A stretch of 64,000 bases of DNA from G963662905 sp965230045 (GCA_965230045.1 OZ245940.1:3100001-3164000), one strand, 5' to 3'. Shown: positions 25,554 through 35,383, numbered from the stretch's first letter. Program-made: numbers and translations. Notes: generated from the sequence alone by a model not told the origin.

Positions 25554-26843
25554 TTATTCTTTTTCAAGAATCAGCAGACCACCATCACGCTTGTTATTGG
25601 TATTGTTTACACCAACTGCGAGGTAAATCAGGTCGCCTTTTACATCAACAAAGTTGAAACTTCCGGCTTCATCATACTGACCAACAAATTCCATATCTTT
25701 ATTGAGAACGATCAGGCCAGCCTGACCATAAGCGATATAAACGTAATCTTCGTCAACGTCAACGGCGTTTGCATCACCTTTACCAAGGAAAGTATAGCTA
25801 TCAAAGCCAGGAGTTTGACCGATGCGTACTTTGCGTACACCTGCATCACCAAGAGCAACATATGCCCAGAAACCATCAATTACCAATGAGTTCTTACCAT
25901 TTTCAGTAACATCTGCATCCAGTGCAATTGTACGCAAGAACTGAGGATATGTCGGTGAAGTTGTATTGTTGAGTTTATAAACATCAAGCATAGCTACTCC
26001 GCCTTCACTGTACAAGAATACGCCATAATCTTCACTGGCAGCAAAATGACGTCCGTTTTCTACTTCGTATTCTAAAATTGGCTCTTCTGGATTTGGATCA
26101 GTAGTGTAAGTAACTTTCAGACCACCGGTATGACCATCAATTGTGTTACCTGCAGAAGTCATCCAGATTGTTCCCGGATTAGTTGCGCCACCAGTTACGC
26201 GTGTAACAGAATTGGCATCAGAAGCAGGCAAATAAGCTTCCCAACTGATTTCACCTGTGGGAACCATTCCATCAAGGACATAACGTACTACTGTTGCAGG
26301 ATAAGGCTGATCATCGTATGGACCATCAACATCATTACGGCCACCGGCTACATATAAGTAACTACGTTCCTGACCGAGCATCAGATCATTAAAGTCCATA
26401 TCAACATCCTCAGCGGAGAAAAGGACAACATCATTTGTGCCGGCAGGACGAGGATAACCAGTAGCTCCGATATTAATCAGTTCCTGAGCATCGAGGGCTA
26501 CTATTTCGCCACCATAAACATCCCCGCGAACGTGGAAGCTTACGTAAACCATGTCATTGTACGCATCAACTGATGTGGCACTATAGTTTGTTCCGGCAGG
26601 ATACAGATGACCAATTTTGTCGAAAGTAAGAACATCGTCAGTTCCTTTAAATTGGTTAACCAAACTCACCTCTTCGCTCAATACTTCAAAGCGAGCGCCT
26701 AAGTCAGCCTGATTTGTGTTAACTTGAAGTCCGTATCCTGCATTTGTATCAGGAGTCGGATTAATATCAGCGTCATCTTTCTTACATGCTGTAAACAAGA
26801 GAGCTACAACTGTTACTAGAGATAAGATCTTCTTCATATTCAT
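25554..26843 (-). CDS. Secreted lipoprotein with beta-propeller-like (LVIVD-type) repeats
   Basis: 429 residues. A signal peptide ends in LLFTAC (lipobox), followed by an Asp/Lys-rich linker. The rest contains repeated short strands of the type VDAYNDMVYVSFHVRGDVYGGEIVAL, SYLYVAGG, LVIDGFWAYVALGDAGVRKV, DEDYVYIAYGQAGLIVLN and VKGDLIYLAVG. These are typical of LVIVD-repeat propellers of surface proteins. It is probably anchored to the outer membrane and faces the periplasm or the outside. The function is unknown. The next leftward element is its own terminator, so it is monocistronic. Confidence 0.75.
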   Translation of the reverse strand: MNMKKILSLVTVVALLFTACKKDDADINPTPDTNAGYGLQVNTNQADLGARFEVLSEEVSLVNQFKGTDDVLTFDKIGHLYPAGTNYSATSVDAYNDMVYVSFHVRGDVYGGEIVALDAQELINIGATGYPRPAGTNDVVLFSAEDVDMDFNDLMLGQERSYLYVAGGRNDVDGPYDDQPYPATVVRYVLDGMVPTGEISWEAYLPASDANSVTRVTGGATNPGTIWMTSAGNTIDGHTGGLKVTYTTDPNPEEPILEYEVENGRHFAASEDYGVFLYSEGGVAMLDVYKLNNTTSPTYPQFLRTIALDADVTENGKNSLVIDGFWAYVALGDAGVRKVRIGQTPGFDSYTFLGKGDANAVDVDEDYVYIAYGQAGLIVLNKDMEFVGQYDEAGSFNFVDVKGDLIYLAVGVNNTNNKRDGGLLILEKE

Positions 26844-27180
26844 TAGTTTTTATTTTTCTACTTACTATGAATCAATAAGCGTGCCAACACACATTTTGTT
26901 CAATTTTGAACTTCCCTTTCTTGAGCAAATTTTTAATAAACCACTTATTATCATATTTTTAAACATAATTTTTAAGCATTAAAATAATGATTAACTCATA
27001 ATAAGCTTGTCCAAAATCAGGAAATCATCCCCATTGAGGATAATATAAACTCATTTTGATCCTTTTTTTCATTTTGAAATTAATAATTTATTAATCTAAC
27101 TTTTGCTTATATATCAATAAGCTGAAATTCAATAGTTAACACTTGATTAAACAAGTTTTTCACACTTTTGTTGATTCATC
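26844..27180. other. AT-rich divergent intergenic region
   Basis: 337 bp without a gene between two divergent genes. CACTTTTG at 27163-27170 is one base off the -7 consensus and close to the start at 27181, so it may be the promoter of the reductase. No clear motif serves the lipoprotein gene. No repeat or RNA was recognised. Confidence 0.5.
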
Positions 27181-27831
27181 ATGTTTGAAGGAAAAGTAAT
27201 CCATAATCTAAAAATCAGCGATGGGCTGCACCTTTTGCGCTTTGAGCGGTTGATCCGGGACTTTATCCCCGGGCAGCATATTGAAGTTTCCATTCACGGC
27301 AAAAGTATGCGCAGAGCATATTCCATTTGTAATGGAGCCAAAGACCCCTTTATCGAAATTCTGATAAAACGTGTACCCGGAGGGCAGCTAAGTCCCGGGC
27401 TATGTGACTTAAAAACAGGAGATTCAATTTTATATTCAGATGCAACTGGATATTTCAGACCAAAAGAAAACAATAAAAAACATTACTTCATAGCCAATGG
27501 GAGTGGCATTGCACCTTTTTTGAGTTTTATCAAATCAAACAAAGATTCTGAAAAGTTCGATTTTCAAATCATACACGGACTGCCGACCGTATATCAATAT
27601 GATAAAATATTGAAAATCAACTCTATACCTATTGAAAAATATATTAGCTGCACATCAAAAGATCAAAGTGGTTACTTTTCCGGTCGGATTACAAAATATC
27701 TGGAGCAAAACAACTTACCGTCTGCCAATTATTACTTATGCGGAAGCATCGGGATGATCTATGAAGTTATGGATATACTCAAAAATAATAATATAGACGA
27801 CGAACAAATTTTAACCGAAGTTTATTACTAA
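27181..27831 (+). CDS. Ferredoxin-NADP+ reductase-like FAD/NAD(P) oxidoreductase
   Basis: 216 residues, FNR superfamily. RRAYSICN (about 41-48) is the FAD-binding RxYS motif, ANGSGIAPFLSF (about 105-116) the NAD(P) ribose/pyrophosphate loop, and YYLCGSIGMIYEVMDIL near 185 the C-terminal nicotinamide region. There is no iron-sulfur domain, so it needs a separate electron partner such as ferredoxin. The 3' end overlaps the convergent kinase gene by 4 bp. Confidence 0.85.
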   Translation: MFEGKVIHNLKISDGLHLLRFERLIRDFIPGQHIEVSIHGKSMRRAYSICNGAKDPFIEILIKRVPGGQLSPGLCDLKTGDSILYSDATGYFRPKENNKKHYFIANGSGIAPFLSFIKSNKDSEKFDFQIIHGLPTVYQYDKILKINSIPIEKYISCTSKDQSGYFSGRITKYLEQNNLPSANYYLCGSIGMIYEVMDILKNNNIDDEQILTEVYY

Positions 27832-28988
27832 TCCGAAACAGGCACGGTAAAACTAAACGTACTCCCCGCTCCTTTCACAGATTCGAGATCAAGGCTGCCC
27901 CCGTTTTTCTCAACAAATTCACGGCAAAGGATCAAGCCCAAACCTGTGCCCAATTCATTTGCAGTGCCGGTAGTGGTATAGTGGCAATCGAGCCTGAATA
28001 GTTTTTTTTGCACATCTTCGCCAATACCCAAACCTGTATCGCGCACAAAAACACGTAAAAATCCTTCTTCCTTTTTTACACTCAAATAGATTTTATCTCC
28101 CTTGCTGCAATACTTGATCGCATTGCTGATTAAATTTCGTAAAACACTGGATATCATATTAATATCCACATAAACCTTATAGGATCCTTCAACAGAATCT
28201 ACCAATTCAACACCTTTATCTTCTGCTGTTTTGCGGTATGTCAATAATACTGGCCCTATCACTGAATTAAAACTATGCTCTTTCGGCTCATAAGGTATTC
28301 GCCCTTGCTGCGAACGGGCCCATTCGAGCAAACCATTCAGCAGTTTTAGATTATTATGGGCTACTTTATTCACATCGCCCAGCAATTCAAGAATTGTACC
28401 ATCATCAAATTCCTCCAGGTCAGAAATCAGCATCTCCGAAAGTGTGATTAATGTTGCTGTAGGGCTTCTTAAATCATGCCCGATAATTGAAAAAAATTTG
28501 TCTTTGGTGGCATTTAATTTTTCGAGCTGTTTTTTTTGTTCGATAACTTCCCGGTTTTTACGTGCAAGCTCTTCCTCAATTACATTCATATTACGCAAAC
28601 GTCCAACCAAAAAGCGCATTACCCCCGCATCGACACTGGTGTAATTTCCGGTAACTTTTTGAAAAAGCTCCTGTGAGACGAGCATAATTTCCGTTTTGCT
28701 ATAGGCCACAACATCAGCCGAATGCGGACGGGAATCAATCAGATAATACTCACCAATTACATCACCTTTTTTCAGTCTTGAAAAAACATGTCCCTGATCT
28801 GTAACAATCACTTCTCCATCAAGTATGATCATTAAGGCTTCACCAACCGCCCCTTTTTTAACCAGCACATCACCTTTACCATATTTTATTAGCTGCAGGT
28901 CGTCTGCAAGCTGTTCCAAAATATCCTGACTGACCTGACGGAACATTTCGACATTTTTTAAGATGTTGATGCGCTCATTAAGATTCAT
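27828..28988 (-). CDS. Cyclic-nucleotide-binding-domain sensor histidine kinase
   Basis: 386 residues, with no membrane segments. A CRP-like cyclic-nucleotide-binding domain lies at about 15-125 (GDVLVKKGAVGEALMIILDGEV, GDVIGEYYLIDSRPHSADV). A coiled-coil (about 130-162) leads to the HisKA domain with H171 in FFSIIGHDLRSP. The ATPase domain has the N-box NLISNAIKY, DTGLGIG and GTGLGL. It is a soluble kinase that may respond to a cyclic nucleotide or to protein contacts. No response regulator is adjacent. It is the last gene of a leftward operon after two glycosyltransferases. Confidence 0.9.
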   Translation of the reverse strand: MNLNERINILKNVEMFRQVSQDILEQLADDLQLIKYGKGDVLVKKGAVGEALMIILDGEVIVTDQGHVFSRLKKGDVIGEYYLIDSRPHSADVVAYSKTEIMLVSQELFQKVTGNYTSVDAGVMRFLVGRLRNMNVIEEELARKNREVIEQKKQLEKLNATKDKFFSIIGHDLRSPTATLITLSEMLISDLEEFDDGTILELLGDVNKVAHNNLKLLNGLLEWARSQQGRIPYEPKEHSFNSVIGPVLLTYRKTAEDKGVELVDSVEGSYKVYVDINMISSVLRNLISNAIKYCSKGDKIYLSVKKEEGFLRVFVRDTGLGIGEDVQKKLFRLDCHYTTTGTANELGTGLGLILCREFVEKNGGSLDLESVKGAGSTFSFTVPVSD

Positions 28989-29000
28989 AGCATTAAAAAT

Positions 29001-30140
29001 TTATATATTCATCAAAGATAGAATATTATCGGTTAACTGTTTCCAACTGTATTTTCGTTTTTCATCAAGTATTCCTTCTAAAAAGCGGTCCGGTTTTCCT
29101 TCATTAAAAAAACGGTTCAAAGCTTCAGCAATATTTTCAGGATCAGGAGCTGTCACATAGCCCACTTTTTCGTGCGGCACTATTTCCGGCAGCCCACCTA
29201 CATTGGTCACCAGCATGGGCTTTTCAAAATGATATGCAATTTGCGTTACACCGCTTTGCGTAGCACTTTTGTAGGGCTGTGCAATGATGTCGGCAGCGGA
29301 GAAATAAAAACGAACCTCTTCATCGGCAATAAAATCATTGCGCAAAACCAGCTGGCCTTCAACACCTTCTTCTTTAATAATCTGTTGATATTGCGCTGCA
29401 TTATTGTAATATTCTCCGGCAACGAGCAGGCGGACAGGTTTATTTTTTAATCCGGTGTTGTTCATGGCCTTAAGCAGGATATCCAGCCCTTTATAATCGC
29501 GGATAAAACCAAAAAAGAGGATATAGCGGAAAGCAGGATCAAGCCCAAGTTTCTCCAAAGCTTCAATCCGGGAAACACTTGCTCCAAAATTATCAAATAG
29601 TGGATGAGGGCTGAGTTTACGGGGCTTTTGCCTGTCAAATTGCCCCAGATCATCCATTACAGACTGTGACATTGCAATAAACCCATCGACCTGTTTCACA
29701 AACATTTTGGCCAGAAAAAAATCTCCCGGACGTTTTTCGTGTGGGATAATATTATCGAGCACACTCACGACTTTAGTATGTTTGTTTTTGCGCACAATAC
29801 GGGCTATAGTCGAAAAGCAGGGCGCCATAAAAGGCAACCAGAATTTTATAATAAGCAAATCCGGTTTCTGCGTTTTGATGCGCCTTCCGATTTTGAACCA
29901 ATTTAAGGGATTAATTGAATTTACCGAAGCACTAATCTCCAGATTTTCAGGTTTTGGAGAATCGGAATACTGCGTTTTGCCCGGAAACAATATAGAAGGG
30001 TACTGCAAGGAAAATGTTTCGATACGAACATCATGCCCCTGAGCGGCAAATTCCCTGGCCATACGTTCGTTATAGCTGGCCAGTCCGCCACGCAAAGGCC
30101 AGGCACTTCCCAGTATGGTGATTTTTAATTTTCGCGACAT
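29001..30140 (-). CDS. Family 4-type (GT-B) glycosyltransferase
   Basis: 379 residues. The N-terminal half has GSAWPLRGGLASYNERMA (acceptor-side glycine loop, about 11-28). The C-terminal half has ILFFGFIRDYKGLDILLKA (about 220-238) and the donor-binding SATQSGVTQIAYHFEKPMLVTNVGGLPE near 305-332 (E-x7-E-like region, with Gly-Val-Thr in place of the usual first acidic motif). It probably transfers a sugar to a lipid-linked or surface glycan. It lies 1 bp from the GT2 gene upstream and 12 bp before the kinase gene, in one operon. Confidence 0.85.
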   Translation of the reverse strand: MSRKLKITILGSAWPLRGGLASYNERMAREFAAQGHDVRIETFSLQYPSILFPGKTQYSDSPKPENLEISASVNSINPLNWFKIGRRIKTQKPDLLIIKFWLPFMAPCFSTIARIVRKNKHTKVVSVLDNIIPHEKRPGDFFLAKMFVKQVDGFIAMSQSVMDDLGQFDRQKPRKLSPHPLFDNFGASVSRIEALEKLGLDPAFRYILFFGFIRDYKGLDILLKAMNNTGLKNKPVRLLVAGEYYNNAAQYQQIIKEEGVEGQLVLRNDFIADEEVRFYFSAADIIAQPYKSATQSGVTQIAYHFEKPMLVTNVGGLPEIVPHEKVGYVTAPDPENIAEALNRFFNEGKPDRFLEGILDEKRKYSWKQLTDNILSLMNI

Positions 30141-30141
30141 T

Positions 30142-31113
30142 TTACTGGAGCAATTTTTCCTGGCTGCCGGCTGCTTTAAGCCGCAGTCTTTGCTTAATCA
30201 GGTATTTATTTCTTTCTCCGGAATTCCGGGATACCAGCTCTCCGATAAATCCGGCAAGGAACATTTGTGTTCCAAGAATGATGCAAACCAATGCATAATA
30301 AAACAGTGGACGATCTACCATGCGGTATTCAAGCAAGAATACTTTGGCATAAGCCAGGTAAGCTGCGATACCAAATCCGACCATAAAAATCAAAGTGCCC
30401 CAAAGCCCAAAAAAGTGCATGGGCCTTTTGCCGAAACGCCCCACAAAACTAATGGTCATCAAATCGAGGAAACCATTAATGAAGCGTTCCATCCCAAATT
30501 TGGTTTTTCCGTACTGGCGTTTTCGGTGTTGGACTACTTTTTCGCCAATATTGTAAAATCCTGCCCATTTGGCAATTACAGGAATATACCGGTGCATTTC
30601 ACCATACACCTCAATACTCTTTACGACTTCATTTTTATAGGCTTTGAGCCCGCAGTTAAAATCGTGCAGTTTCAGGCGGGAAGCTCTCCGTGTGGCATAA
30701 TTGTAGAGCTTGGTAGGGATTGTTTTGGTGATGGGGTCATAGCGTTTCTTTTTCCAGCCCGAAACCAGGTCAAAACCATCTTCACGGATCATGCGGTAAA
30801 GTTCAGGGATTTCATCCGGGCTGTCCTGCAAATCGGCATCCATCGTAATAACCACATCTCCCCCACAAATCTGAAATGCTTCGTTGAGGGCGGCAGATTT
30901 CCCATAGTTCCGCATAAAGCGGATCCCTTTTACCTGCTCATATTTTTTTGAGAGCTCTTCGATAACTGCCCAACTGCCATCGCGACTGCCGTCATCAACA
31001 AAAATGAGCTCAAAAGAAAACTGATTGGACTGCATAACACGTGCAATCCAATCAGTTAGTTCGGGAAGTGATTCCTCTTCATTTAAAAGCGGAATAATAA
31101 CTGATATATCCAT
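30142..31113 (-). CDS. Membrane-anchored family 2 glycosyltransferase (DPM1/GtrB-like)
   Basis: 323 residues. The GT-A domain begins VIIPLLNEEESLPEL, followed by VDDGSRDGSW (about 40-49), MDADLQDSPDEIPEL (the DxD motif, about 92-95) and the QYGKTKFG acceptor-loop motif near 212. Two C-terminal membrane helices lie at about 235-262 and 270-298. Enzymes of this type move a sugar from a nucleotide donor to polyprenyl phosphate for later periplasmic use. It is followed at once by the GT4 gene, so the two probably serve the same glycan. Confidence 0.9.
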   Translation of the reverse strand: MDISVIIPLLNEEESLPELTDWIARVMQSNQFSFELIFVDDGSRDGSWAVIEELSKKYEQVKGIRFMRNYGKSAALNEAFQICGGDVVITMDADLQDSPDEIPELYRMIREDGFDLVSGWKKKRYDPITKTIPTKLYNYATRRASRLKLHDFNCGLKAYKNEVVKSIEVYGEMHRYIPVIAKWAGFYNIGEKVVQHRKRQYGKTKFGMERFINGFLDLMTISFVGRFGKRPMHFFGLWGTLIFMVGFGIAAYLAYAKVFLLEYRMVDRPLFYYALVCIILGTQMFLAGFIGELVSRNSGERNKYLIKQRLRLKAAGSQEKLLQ

Positions 31114-31122
31114 TCAAATATT

Positions 31123-31665
31123 TTATTCTTCGTCAACGGGTTCGTCAAACTGAACCGGAGCTTCTTTTTTCAGGAAAATTGAATAAATGAGTGACATTAT
31201 GAATCCCCAGAAAACATTGCCAAAGGCTCCCATCACGGCCATAGCACCGGGGTTCATCATTTTACGTGTCCATGACAGAGCCATTTCAGCTTGCTCTGAG
31301 GTAAGATCGGGATTTTGCTCATACATTTTTTGTTCTGTTGTATCAAGAATATCCTGAATCATGCCGGGATCTATAAATTTTAAGAAAATGTAAGTATAGA
31401 TTGCAGCTAAAATCCCGCCATAAAGAGCAACGAGTGTACCCGTTCCAAGCCCCTGCCCATAACTCAGGTTGCCATCATTATGTTTATCGCGCCAATTTGT
31501 AACAGCAACGATACTCATAATTAATAAGATTAAAATGCTCGCGTATTGTGCGCCGCTTTGCATATCCACATCAAGAATATAAAGGATGAGTGAATAAACA
31601 ATTAAGAGCATTCCTGTGATCAGACCATAACGCAATGCGTTTTTACCAAGACTTAATTTATTCAT
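31123..31665 (-). CDS. DUF4199 membrane protein
   Basis: 180 residues with four hydrophobic segments (about 11-31, 38-55, 72-95 and 143-166). A helical insert lies between the third and fourth (IDPGMIQDILDTTEQKMYEQNPDLTSEQAEMALSW region). This is the DUF4199 pattern widespread in Bacteroidota, with unknown function. It is the first gene of the leftward operon with the two glycosyltransferases and the kinase, with a -7 motif 28 nt upstream. Confidence 0.8.
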   Translation of the reverse strand: MNKLSLGKNALRYGLITGMLLIVYSLILYILDVDMQSGAQYASILILLIMSIVAVTNWRDKHNDGNLSYGQGLGTGTLVALYGGILAAIYTYIFLKFIDPGMIQDILDTTEQKMYEQNPDLTSEQAEMALSWTRKMMNPGAMAVMGAFGNVFWGFIMSLIYSIFLKKEAPVQFDEPVDEE

Positions 31666-31693
31666 AAGGAGGTTGATTTTTGGGTTAATCCTG

Positions 31694-31701
31694 CAAATTT
31701 A
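31694..31701 (-). promoter_or_regulatory. -7 promoter motif (TAAATTTG) of the DUF4199 operon
   Basis: The + strand reads CAAATTTA, 28 nt before the start at 31665. It is divergent from the SRP RNA promoter. Confidence 0.55.
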
Positions 31702-31763
31702 GGGAATTAGCGCAAAAAGTGTCATTTTTTTTAAGAAATATCTTGCATTTCAAAAAAGATTTC

Positions 31764-31771
31764 TACTTTTG
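31764..31771 (+). promoter_or_regulatory. -7 promoter motif (TACTTTTG) of the SRP RNA
   Basis: TACTTTTGC lies directly before the mature RNA, with TTG at 31743-31745 as a possible -33 element. Confidence 0.6.
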
Positions 31772-31773
31772 CA

Positions 31774-31873
31774 GCGGGTAAGTCTTGTACGACCAGCTCC
31801 CGCTGAATTCCCCCAGGACCGGAAGGTAGCAAGGGTAGGCGGTTGTAGCGGTGCGATGCAAGTAGCTTACCCA
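31774..31873 (+). ncRNA. ffs: Signal recognition particle RNA (4.5S type)
   Basis: About 100 nt. The conserved apical domain is visible as CCAGGACCGGAAGGTAGCAA (31811-31830), with the GGAA tetraloop and the asymmetric internal loop that binds Ffh. The ends pair as GGGTAAG (31776-31782) with CTTACCC (31866-31872), and a T-run follows as terminator. It works with Ffh in co-translational membrane targeting. The ends are estimated from the terminal stem. Confidence 0.92.
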
Positions 31874-31893
31874 CTTTTTTTATCCCCCAGTTT

Positions 31894-32811
31894 ATGATCT
31901 GGCAACAATACTCCAATAGTTTTAAAGCATATTTGCAACTTGAGAAAGGCCTCAGTGTCCATTCTATTGAAGCTTATATTTCTGATCTATCGAAATTTGC
32001 AGGATTTTTTACTTCAGAAGAGCACAAAAAAAAACCCGTAAGTATCCGGCTCAGCGACCTTCAGGAATACATCGCCTTTATCAACGAATGTGGACTGAGC
32101 GACAAAACACAGGCCAGGACAATTTCTTCTTTGAGAGCTTTTTTCCGCTTTCTGCGACTGGAAGGCATCATTACTGATGATCCTGCCCTATTACTTGAAG
32201 CCCCAAAACTGAGCCGCAAACTTCCCGACACGCTATCGGAAGATGAAATCGAAAAAATAATTGAACAAATTGATCTCAGCTCCAACGAAGGCCACCGCAA
32301 CCGCGCCATCATTGAAGTTTTATATGGATGCGGATTAAGGGTAAGCGAATTGATAAACCTGCGCATTTCGGGATTATATTTTGATGAAGGTTTCATTCGC
32401 ATCATCGGCAAAGGCAATAAAGAAAGATTGGTGCCCATCGGAAGCCAGGCCATCCATCAAACGCAAATCTACCTTAAAAACTATCGCAGCAAAACAAATA
32501 TTAAAAAAGGCAATGAGGACATTGTTTTCCTAAACCGTAGAGGTGCCGCATTGACACGTGTTATGATTTTTACTATTGTAAAACAATTAGTTAGCCAGGC
32601 CAATATCAACAAAAATATCAGTCCGCACAGTTTTCGGCACAGCTTTGCCACCCATCTCATTGAACACGGAGCTGATTTAAGGGTAGTACAGGAAATGCTG
32701 GGACATGCCTCCATTACAACAACCGAGATATACACCCACATTGACCGTTCTCATTTGCGAAAAGCACTTCATGAATATCATCCACGGGAACAAAAAAACA
32801 TAGAATCATAA
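31894..32811 (+). CDS. xerD: Tyrosine recombinase XerD/XerC
   Basis: 305 residues. The N-terminal SAM-like DNA-binding domain covers about 1-100. The catalytic domain has R149 (GCGLRVSEL), K173 (GKGNKERLVP), H245-x-x-R248 (SPHSFRHSFATHL), H271 (MLGHASITTTEIYTH) and nucleophile Y280, so the full catalytic set is present. Size and motifs fit the housekeeping dimer-resolution recombinase acting at dif with a partner Xer, not an integron integrase, since the extra integron-specific helix is absent. It sits directly after the SRP RNA. Confidence 0.92.
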   Translation: MIWQQYSNSFKAYLQLEKGLSVHSIEAYISDLSKFAGFFTSEEHKKKPVSIRLSDLQEYIAFINECGLSDKTQARTISSLRAFFRFLRLEGIITDDPALLLEAPKLSRKLPDTLSEDEIEKIIEQIDLSSNEGHRNRAIIEVLYGCGLRVSELINLRISGLYFDEGFIRIIGKGNKERLVPIGSQAIHQTQIYLKNYRSKTNIKKGNEDIVFLNRRGAALTRVMIFTIVKQLVSQANINKNISPHSFRHSFATHLIEHGADLRVVQEMLGHASITTTEIYTHIDRSHLRKALHEYHPREQKNIES

Positions 32812-32974
32812 AAATATGCTAATTTCGCGCCTTTTACAGGCAACTTTGTTCTTGTTCAATGCTTTAATAAATGAGTTGTTAATAAGGGCTGAAGCTCATT
32901 TATCCTTAATTTATAATCTCACAATATAAACCTATTAGCTAAGAAAACGTTAAATATTTTATACAAAATTTATT

Positions 32975-35317
32975 ATGAAAAGATTATTGGTTTTAATGTT
33001 GGTGATGGCATGCTTTGGGCTAAGCATGGCACAAAACACCGAAGCAATCGTGAAAAAAGCTGCGTATTTCGCTAAAAGCAAGCCCATTTCAGAACTTCCT
33101 ATTGTAATTGCCGGAGAAGATGCACCTAAATCCAAAAAGGAAAAGCTTAATATTTTCCCTGAGATGCAGCCACAAGGTATTGATGTGATTGATGCTGTAG
33201 TTCAAAAAAACAGAGGAGGCATCAAAACCCGCGGCCCCATCCGGAGCATTCCTGGTCAGGATGGCGGTTATCCTCCTGACACACAAGGCGATGTAAGTCC
33301 TGATCATTACATTCAAGTAGTTAATGTAAAATTGAAAATTTGGGATAAAGCAGGTAATACTGTTTATGGACCGGTGAATATCAGCACATTTTGGAATGAC
33401 CTTACAGGGCCATGGACAGGCACTAACGACGGTGACCCGATCGTACTTTGGGATGAAATGGCCAACCGATGGATCCTTACCCAATTTGTTGTATATGCAG
33501 GAAACGGCAAATACTATCAGCTTTTTGCTGTTTCAGAAACATCCAATCCGCTTGGAACCTGGGCGCAATATGCTTTTGAATTTGATAATTTCAACGATTA
33601 TCCAAAATTCGGTATTTGGTCAGACGCATATGTAGGCACATATAATATGTTCAACAACCACAATGATGCTGTATTTATGGGAACAGGACTCACCCTTTTT
33701 GATCGTCAGAAAATGATTGATGGCGACCCTGATGCTGAAATGGTGTACTTCCCTCCCACGCACGTTTATTTAAGTGGCAAATACAGCAGCCAGCCAGCCG
33801 ATGCCGACAATGCCCCGCCTGCCGGAGCTGAACCTGTAGTGGCTTATCTGAAAAAAAGTGGTTCGCAGCGTATTGAAATCCTAAAACCTAATGTTGATTG
33901 GGACAATCCACAAAGCTCCAGCCTTACGCTCGACCAAACCCTCAGCGTATCTGCATTCAGCACCTATTTGCAAGGCTCCAGCCAACCAGGCACCTCACTC
34001 CGTTTGGACCAGCTCCAGAATATGATGATGTACCGCTTGAATTACCGCAATTTTGGCACACACGAATCCATGGTGTTTAACCACACCGTTAATGTGAGTG
34101 GCCACGCAGGTATCCGCTGGTATGAGCTGCGCCGATCCAATGGCGGTGACTGGGATCTTTATCAGGAAAGCACTTATTCGCCAGATGATGCAAACCGCTG
34201 GATGGGCAGTATGGCCTTAAATGAAAATGGAGATATCGCACTGGGCTTTTCGGTTTCCAACAGCTCCGATATCTACCCTTCAATCCGCTATACAGGTAGA
34301 AGGGCTGATGATCCTAGTGGCCAGATGACTATAGAAGAAACAGAATTAGTTACCGGATCAGGATCGCAAACAAATATCCAGCGCTGGGGCGATTACAGCT
34401 GCATGAGTGTTGATCCCACCGATGGCACAACATTTTGGTACACACAGGAGTATATGCGCGGACAAAACGACCACAGCACTCATATCAACTCCTTTGATTT
34501 TGAACCGGTTAGCGGACCAAGTTGTGTTGCAGGTCAGGATACTGCTGTTTGCTTCACAGAGTTTTATACTACTTCCGGCACTGCTACTGCAGCGAAAAGC
34601 ATTTTATGGACTACCAGTGGTGACGGACGTTTTCTTGATGAAAATGCACTCCAAACAAAATATCTGCGCGGCTCGGAGGATATGGCAAACGGCGGTGCAA
34701 CCCTCACCCTAAGCGTTGAAGGTTTTATCCCCGGAACAAGCGCAGTTGATTCGCTTAGGCTCAGCATCAACCAAAACCCTGTAGCAGATGCCGGCAAGGA
34801 CACTACAATTTGCAAAGGAGAATCAGTGATGCTCAATGGCTCTGTTGAGTTTTCCAACAATTTTGTTTGGACTACCAGTGGAGACGGCTCTTTTGATGAT
34901 GCGGCAAGCCTGAATGCAATTTACACACCCGGCGAAAGCGATATTCTCAATGAAAGCGTAGATCTTCAACTTACCGCAAACCCTCTGACCGGCTGTACTG
35001 ATATCAATGAAGATGCCGTTTCTATTGGCATTTTTAACTGTACGGGCATCAATGAACTCAACGACATTCAAAGCATGCTCATCGCTCCCAACCCTACCGA
35101 AGGCGTTTTCCGCTTTACACTGGAAACAGAAAAAAATATGACACTGAAGGTTCAGCTTTCCGATATGGCTGGAAAAACCATTTTTAAAGGTGATCTTCAA
35201 ATGAGCAATAACACTTATACAAATACCCTCGACATTACGGCACTGCCAAACGGAATTTATTATTTGACCGTACAGGCAGGAAACAGCACCAAAACTCAAA
35301 AAATTATCAAGCGATAA
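32975..35317 (+). CDS. Large secreted T9SS-dependent protein
   Basis: 780 residues. A signal peptide ends at SMAQ (about residue 20). A propeptide-like Lys-rich part follows. The central body has repeated aromatic/Asp-rich strands (GDPIVLWDEMANRWILTQF, YPKFGIWSDAYVGTYN). Two Ig-like segments (about 510-600 and 610-690) both contain WTTSGDGRF/WTTSGDGSF. The last 80 residues are a type IX sorting domain (APNPTEGVFRFTLE, LPNGIYYLTVQAG, then KIIKR). It is exported by Sec, carried across the outer membrane by T9SS and probably attached to the surface. No catalytic motif was recognised. Confidence 0.85.
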   Translation: MKRLLVLMLVMACFGLSMAQNTEAIVKKAAYFAKSKPISELPIVIAGEDAPKSKKEKLNIFPEMQPQGIDVIDAVVQKNRGGIKTRGPIRSIPGQDGGYPPDTQGDVSPDHYIQVVNVKLKIWDKAGNTVYGPVNISTFWNDLTGPWTGTNDGDPIVLWDEMANRWILTQFVVYAGNGKYYQLFAVSETSNPLGTWAQYAFEFDNFNDYPKFGIWSDAYVGTYNMFNNHNDAVFMGTGLTLFDRQKMIDGDPDAEMVYFPPTHVYLSGKYSSQPADADNAPPAGAEPVVAYLKKSGSQRIEILKPNVDWDNPQSSSLTLDQTLSVSAFSTYLQGSSQPGTSLRLDQLQNMMMYRLNYRNFGTHESMVFNHTVNVSGHAGIRWYELRRSNGGDWDLYQESTYSPDDANRWMGSMALNENGDIALGFSVSNSSDIYPSIRYTGRRADDPSGQMTIEETELVTGSGSQTNIQRWGDYSCMSVDPTDGTTFWYTQEYMRGQNDHSTHINSFDFEPVSGPSCVAGQDTAVCFTEFYTTSGTATAAKSILWTTSGDGRFLDENALQTKYLRGSEDMANGGATLTLSVEGFIPGTSAVDSLRLSINQNPVADAGKDTTICKGESVMLNGSVEFSNNFVWTTSGDGSFDDAASLNAIYTPGESDILNESVDLQLTANPLTGCTDINEDAVSIGIFNCTGINELNDIQSMLIAPNPTEGVFRFTLETEKNMTLKVQLSDMAGKTIFKGDLQMSNNTYTNTLDITALPNGIYYLTVQAGNSTKTQKIIKR

Positions 35318-35334
35318 AATTTTGGTGTGCATAA

Positions 35335-35370
35335 AAAAAAGGCTGTCTTTTTAGTAAGGCAGCCTTTTTT
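35335..35370. terminator. Bidirectional terminator
   Basis: An 11-bp perfect stem (AAAAAAGGCTG with CAGCCTTTTTT) over a 14-nt loop lies between convergent genes. Confidence 0.85.
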
Positions 35371-35383
35371 GATATCAAAAATC

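Noticed and set aside
25306..25567. Minus-strand frames across the tmRNA gene
   Set aside because: The region is explained by tmRNA and its terminator; the predicted peptides include the translated T-arm.
30115..30951. 278-codon frame antisense to the family 2 glycosyltransferase
   Set aside because: It lies wholly opposite a gene with all GT2 motifs and has no recognisable domain or start signal.
31894..32811. Tyrosine recombinase as an integron integrase driving the cassettes at 41-45 kb
   Set aside because: It has the size and motifs of housekeeping XerD/C, lacks the extra integron-integrase helix, and is 9 kb away next to the SRP RNA.
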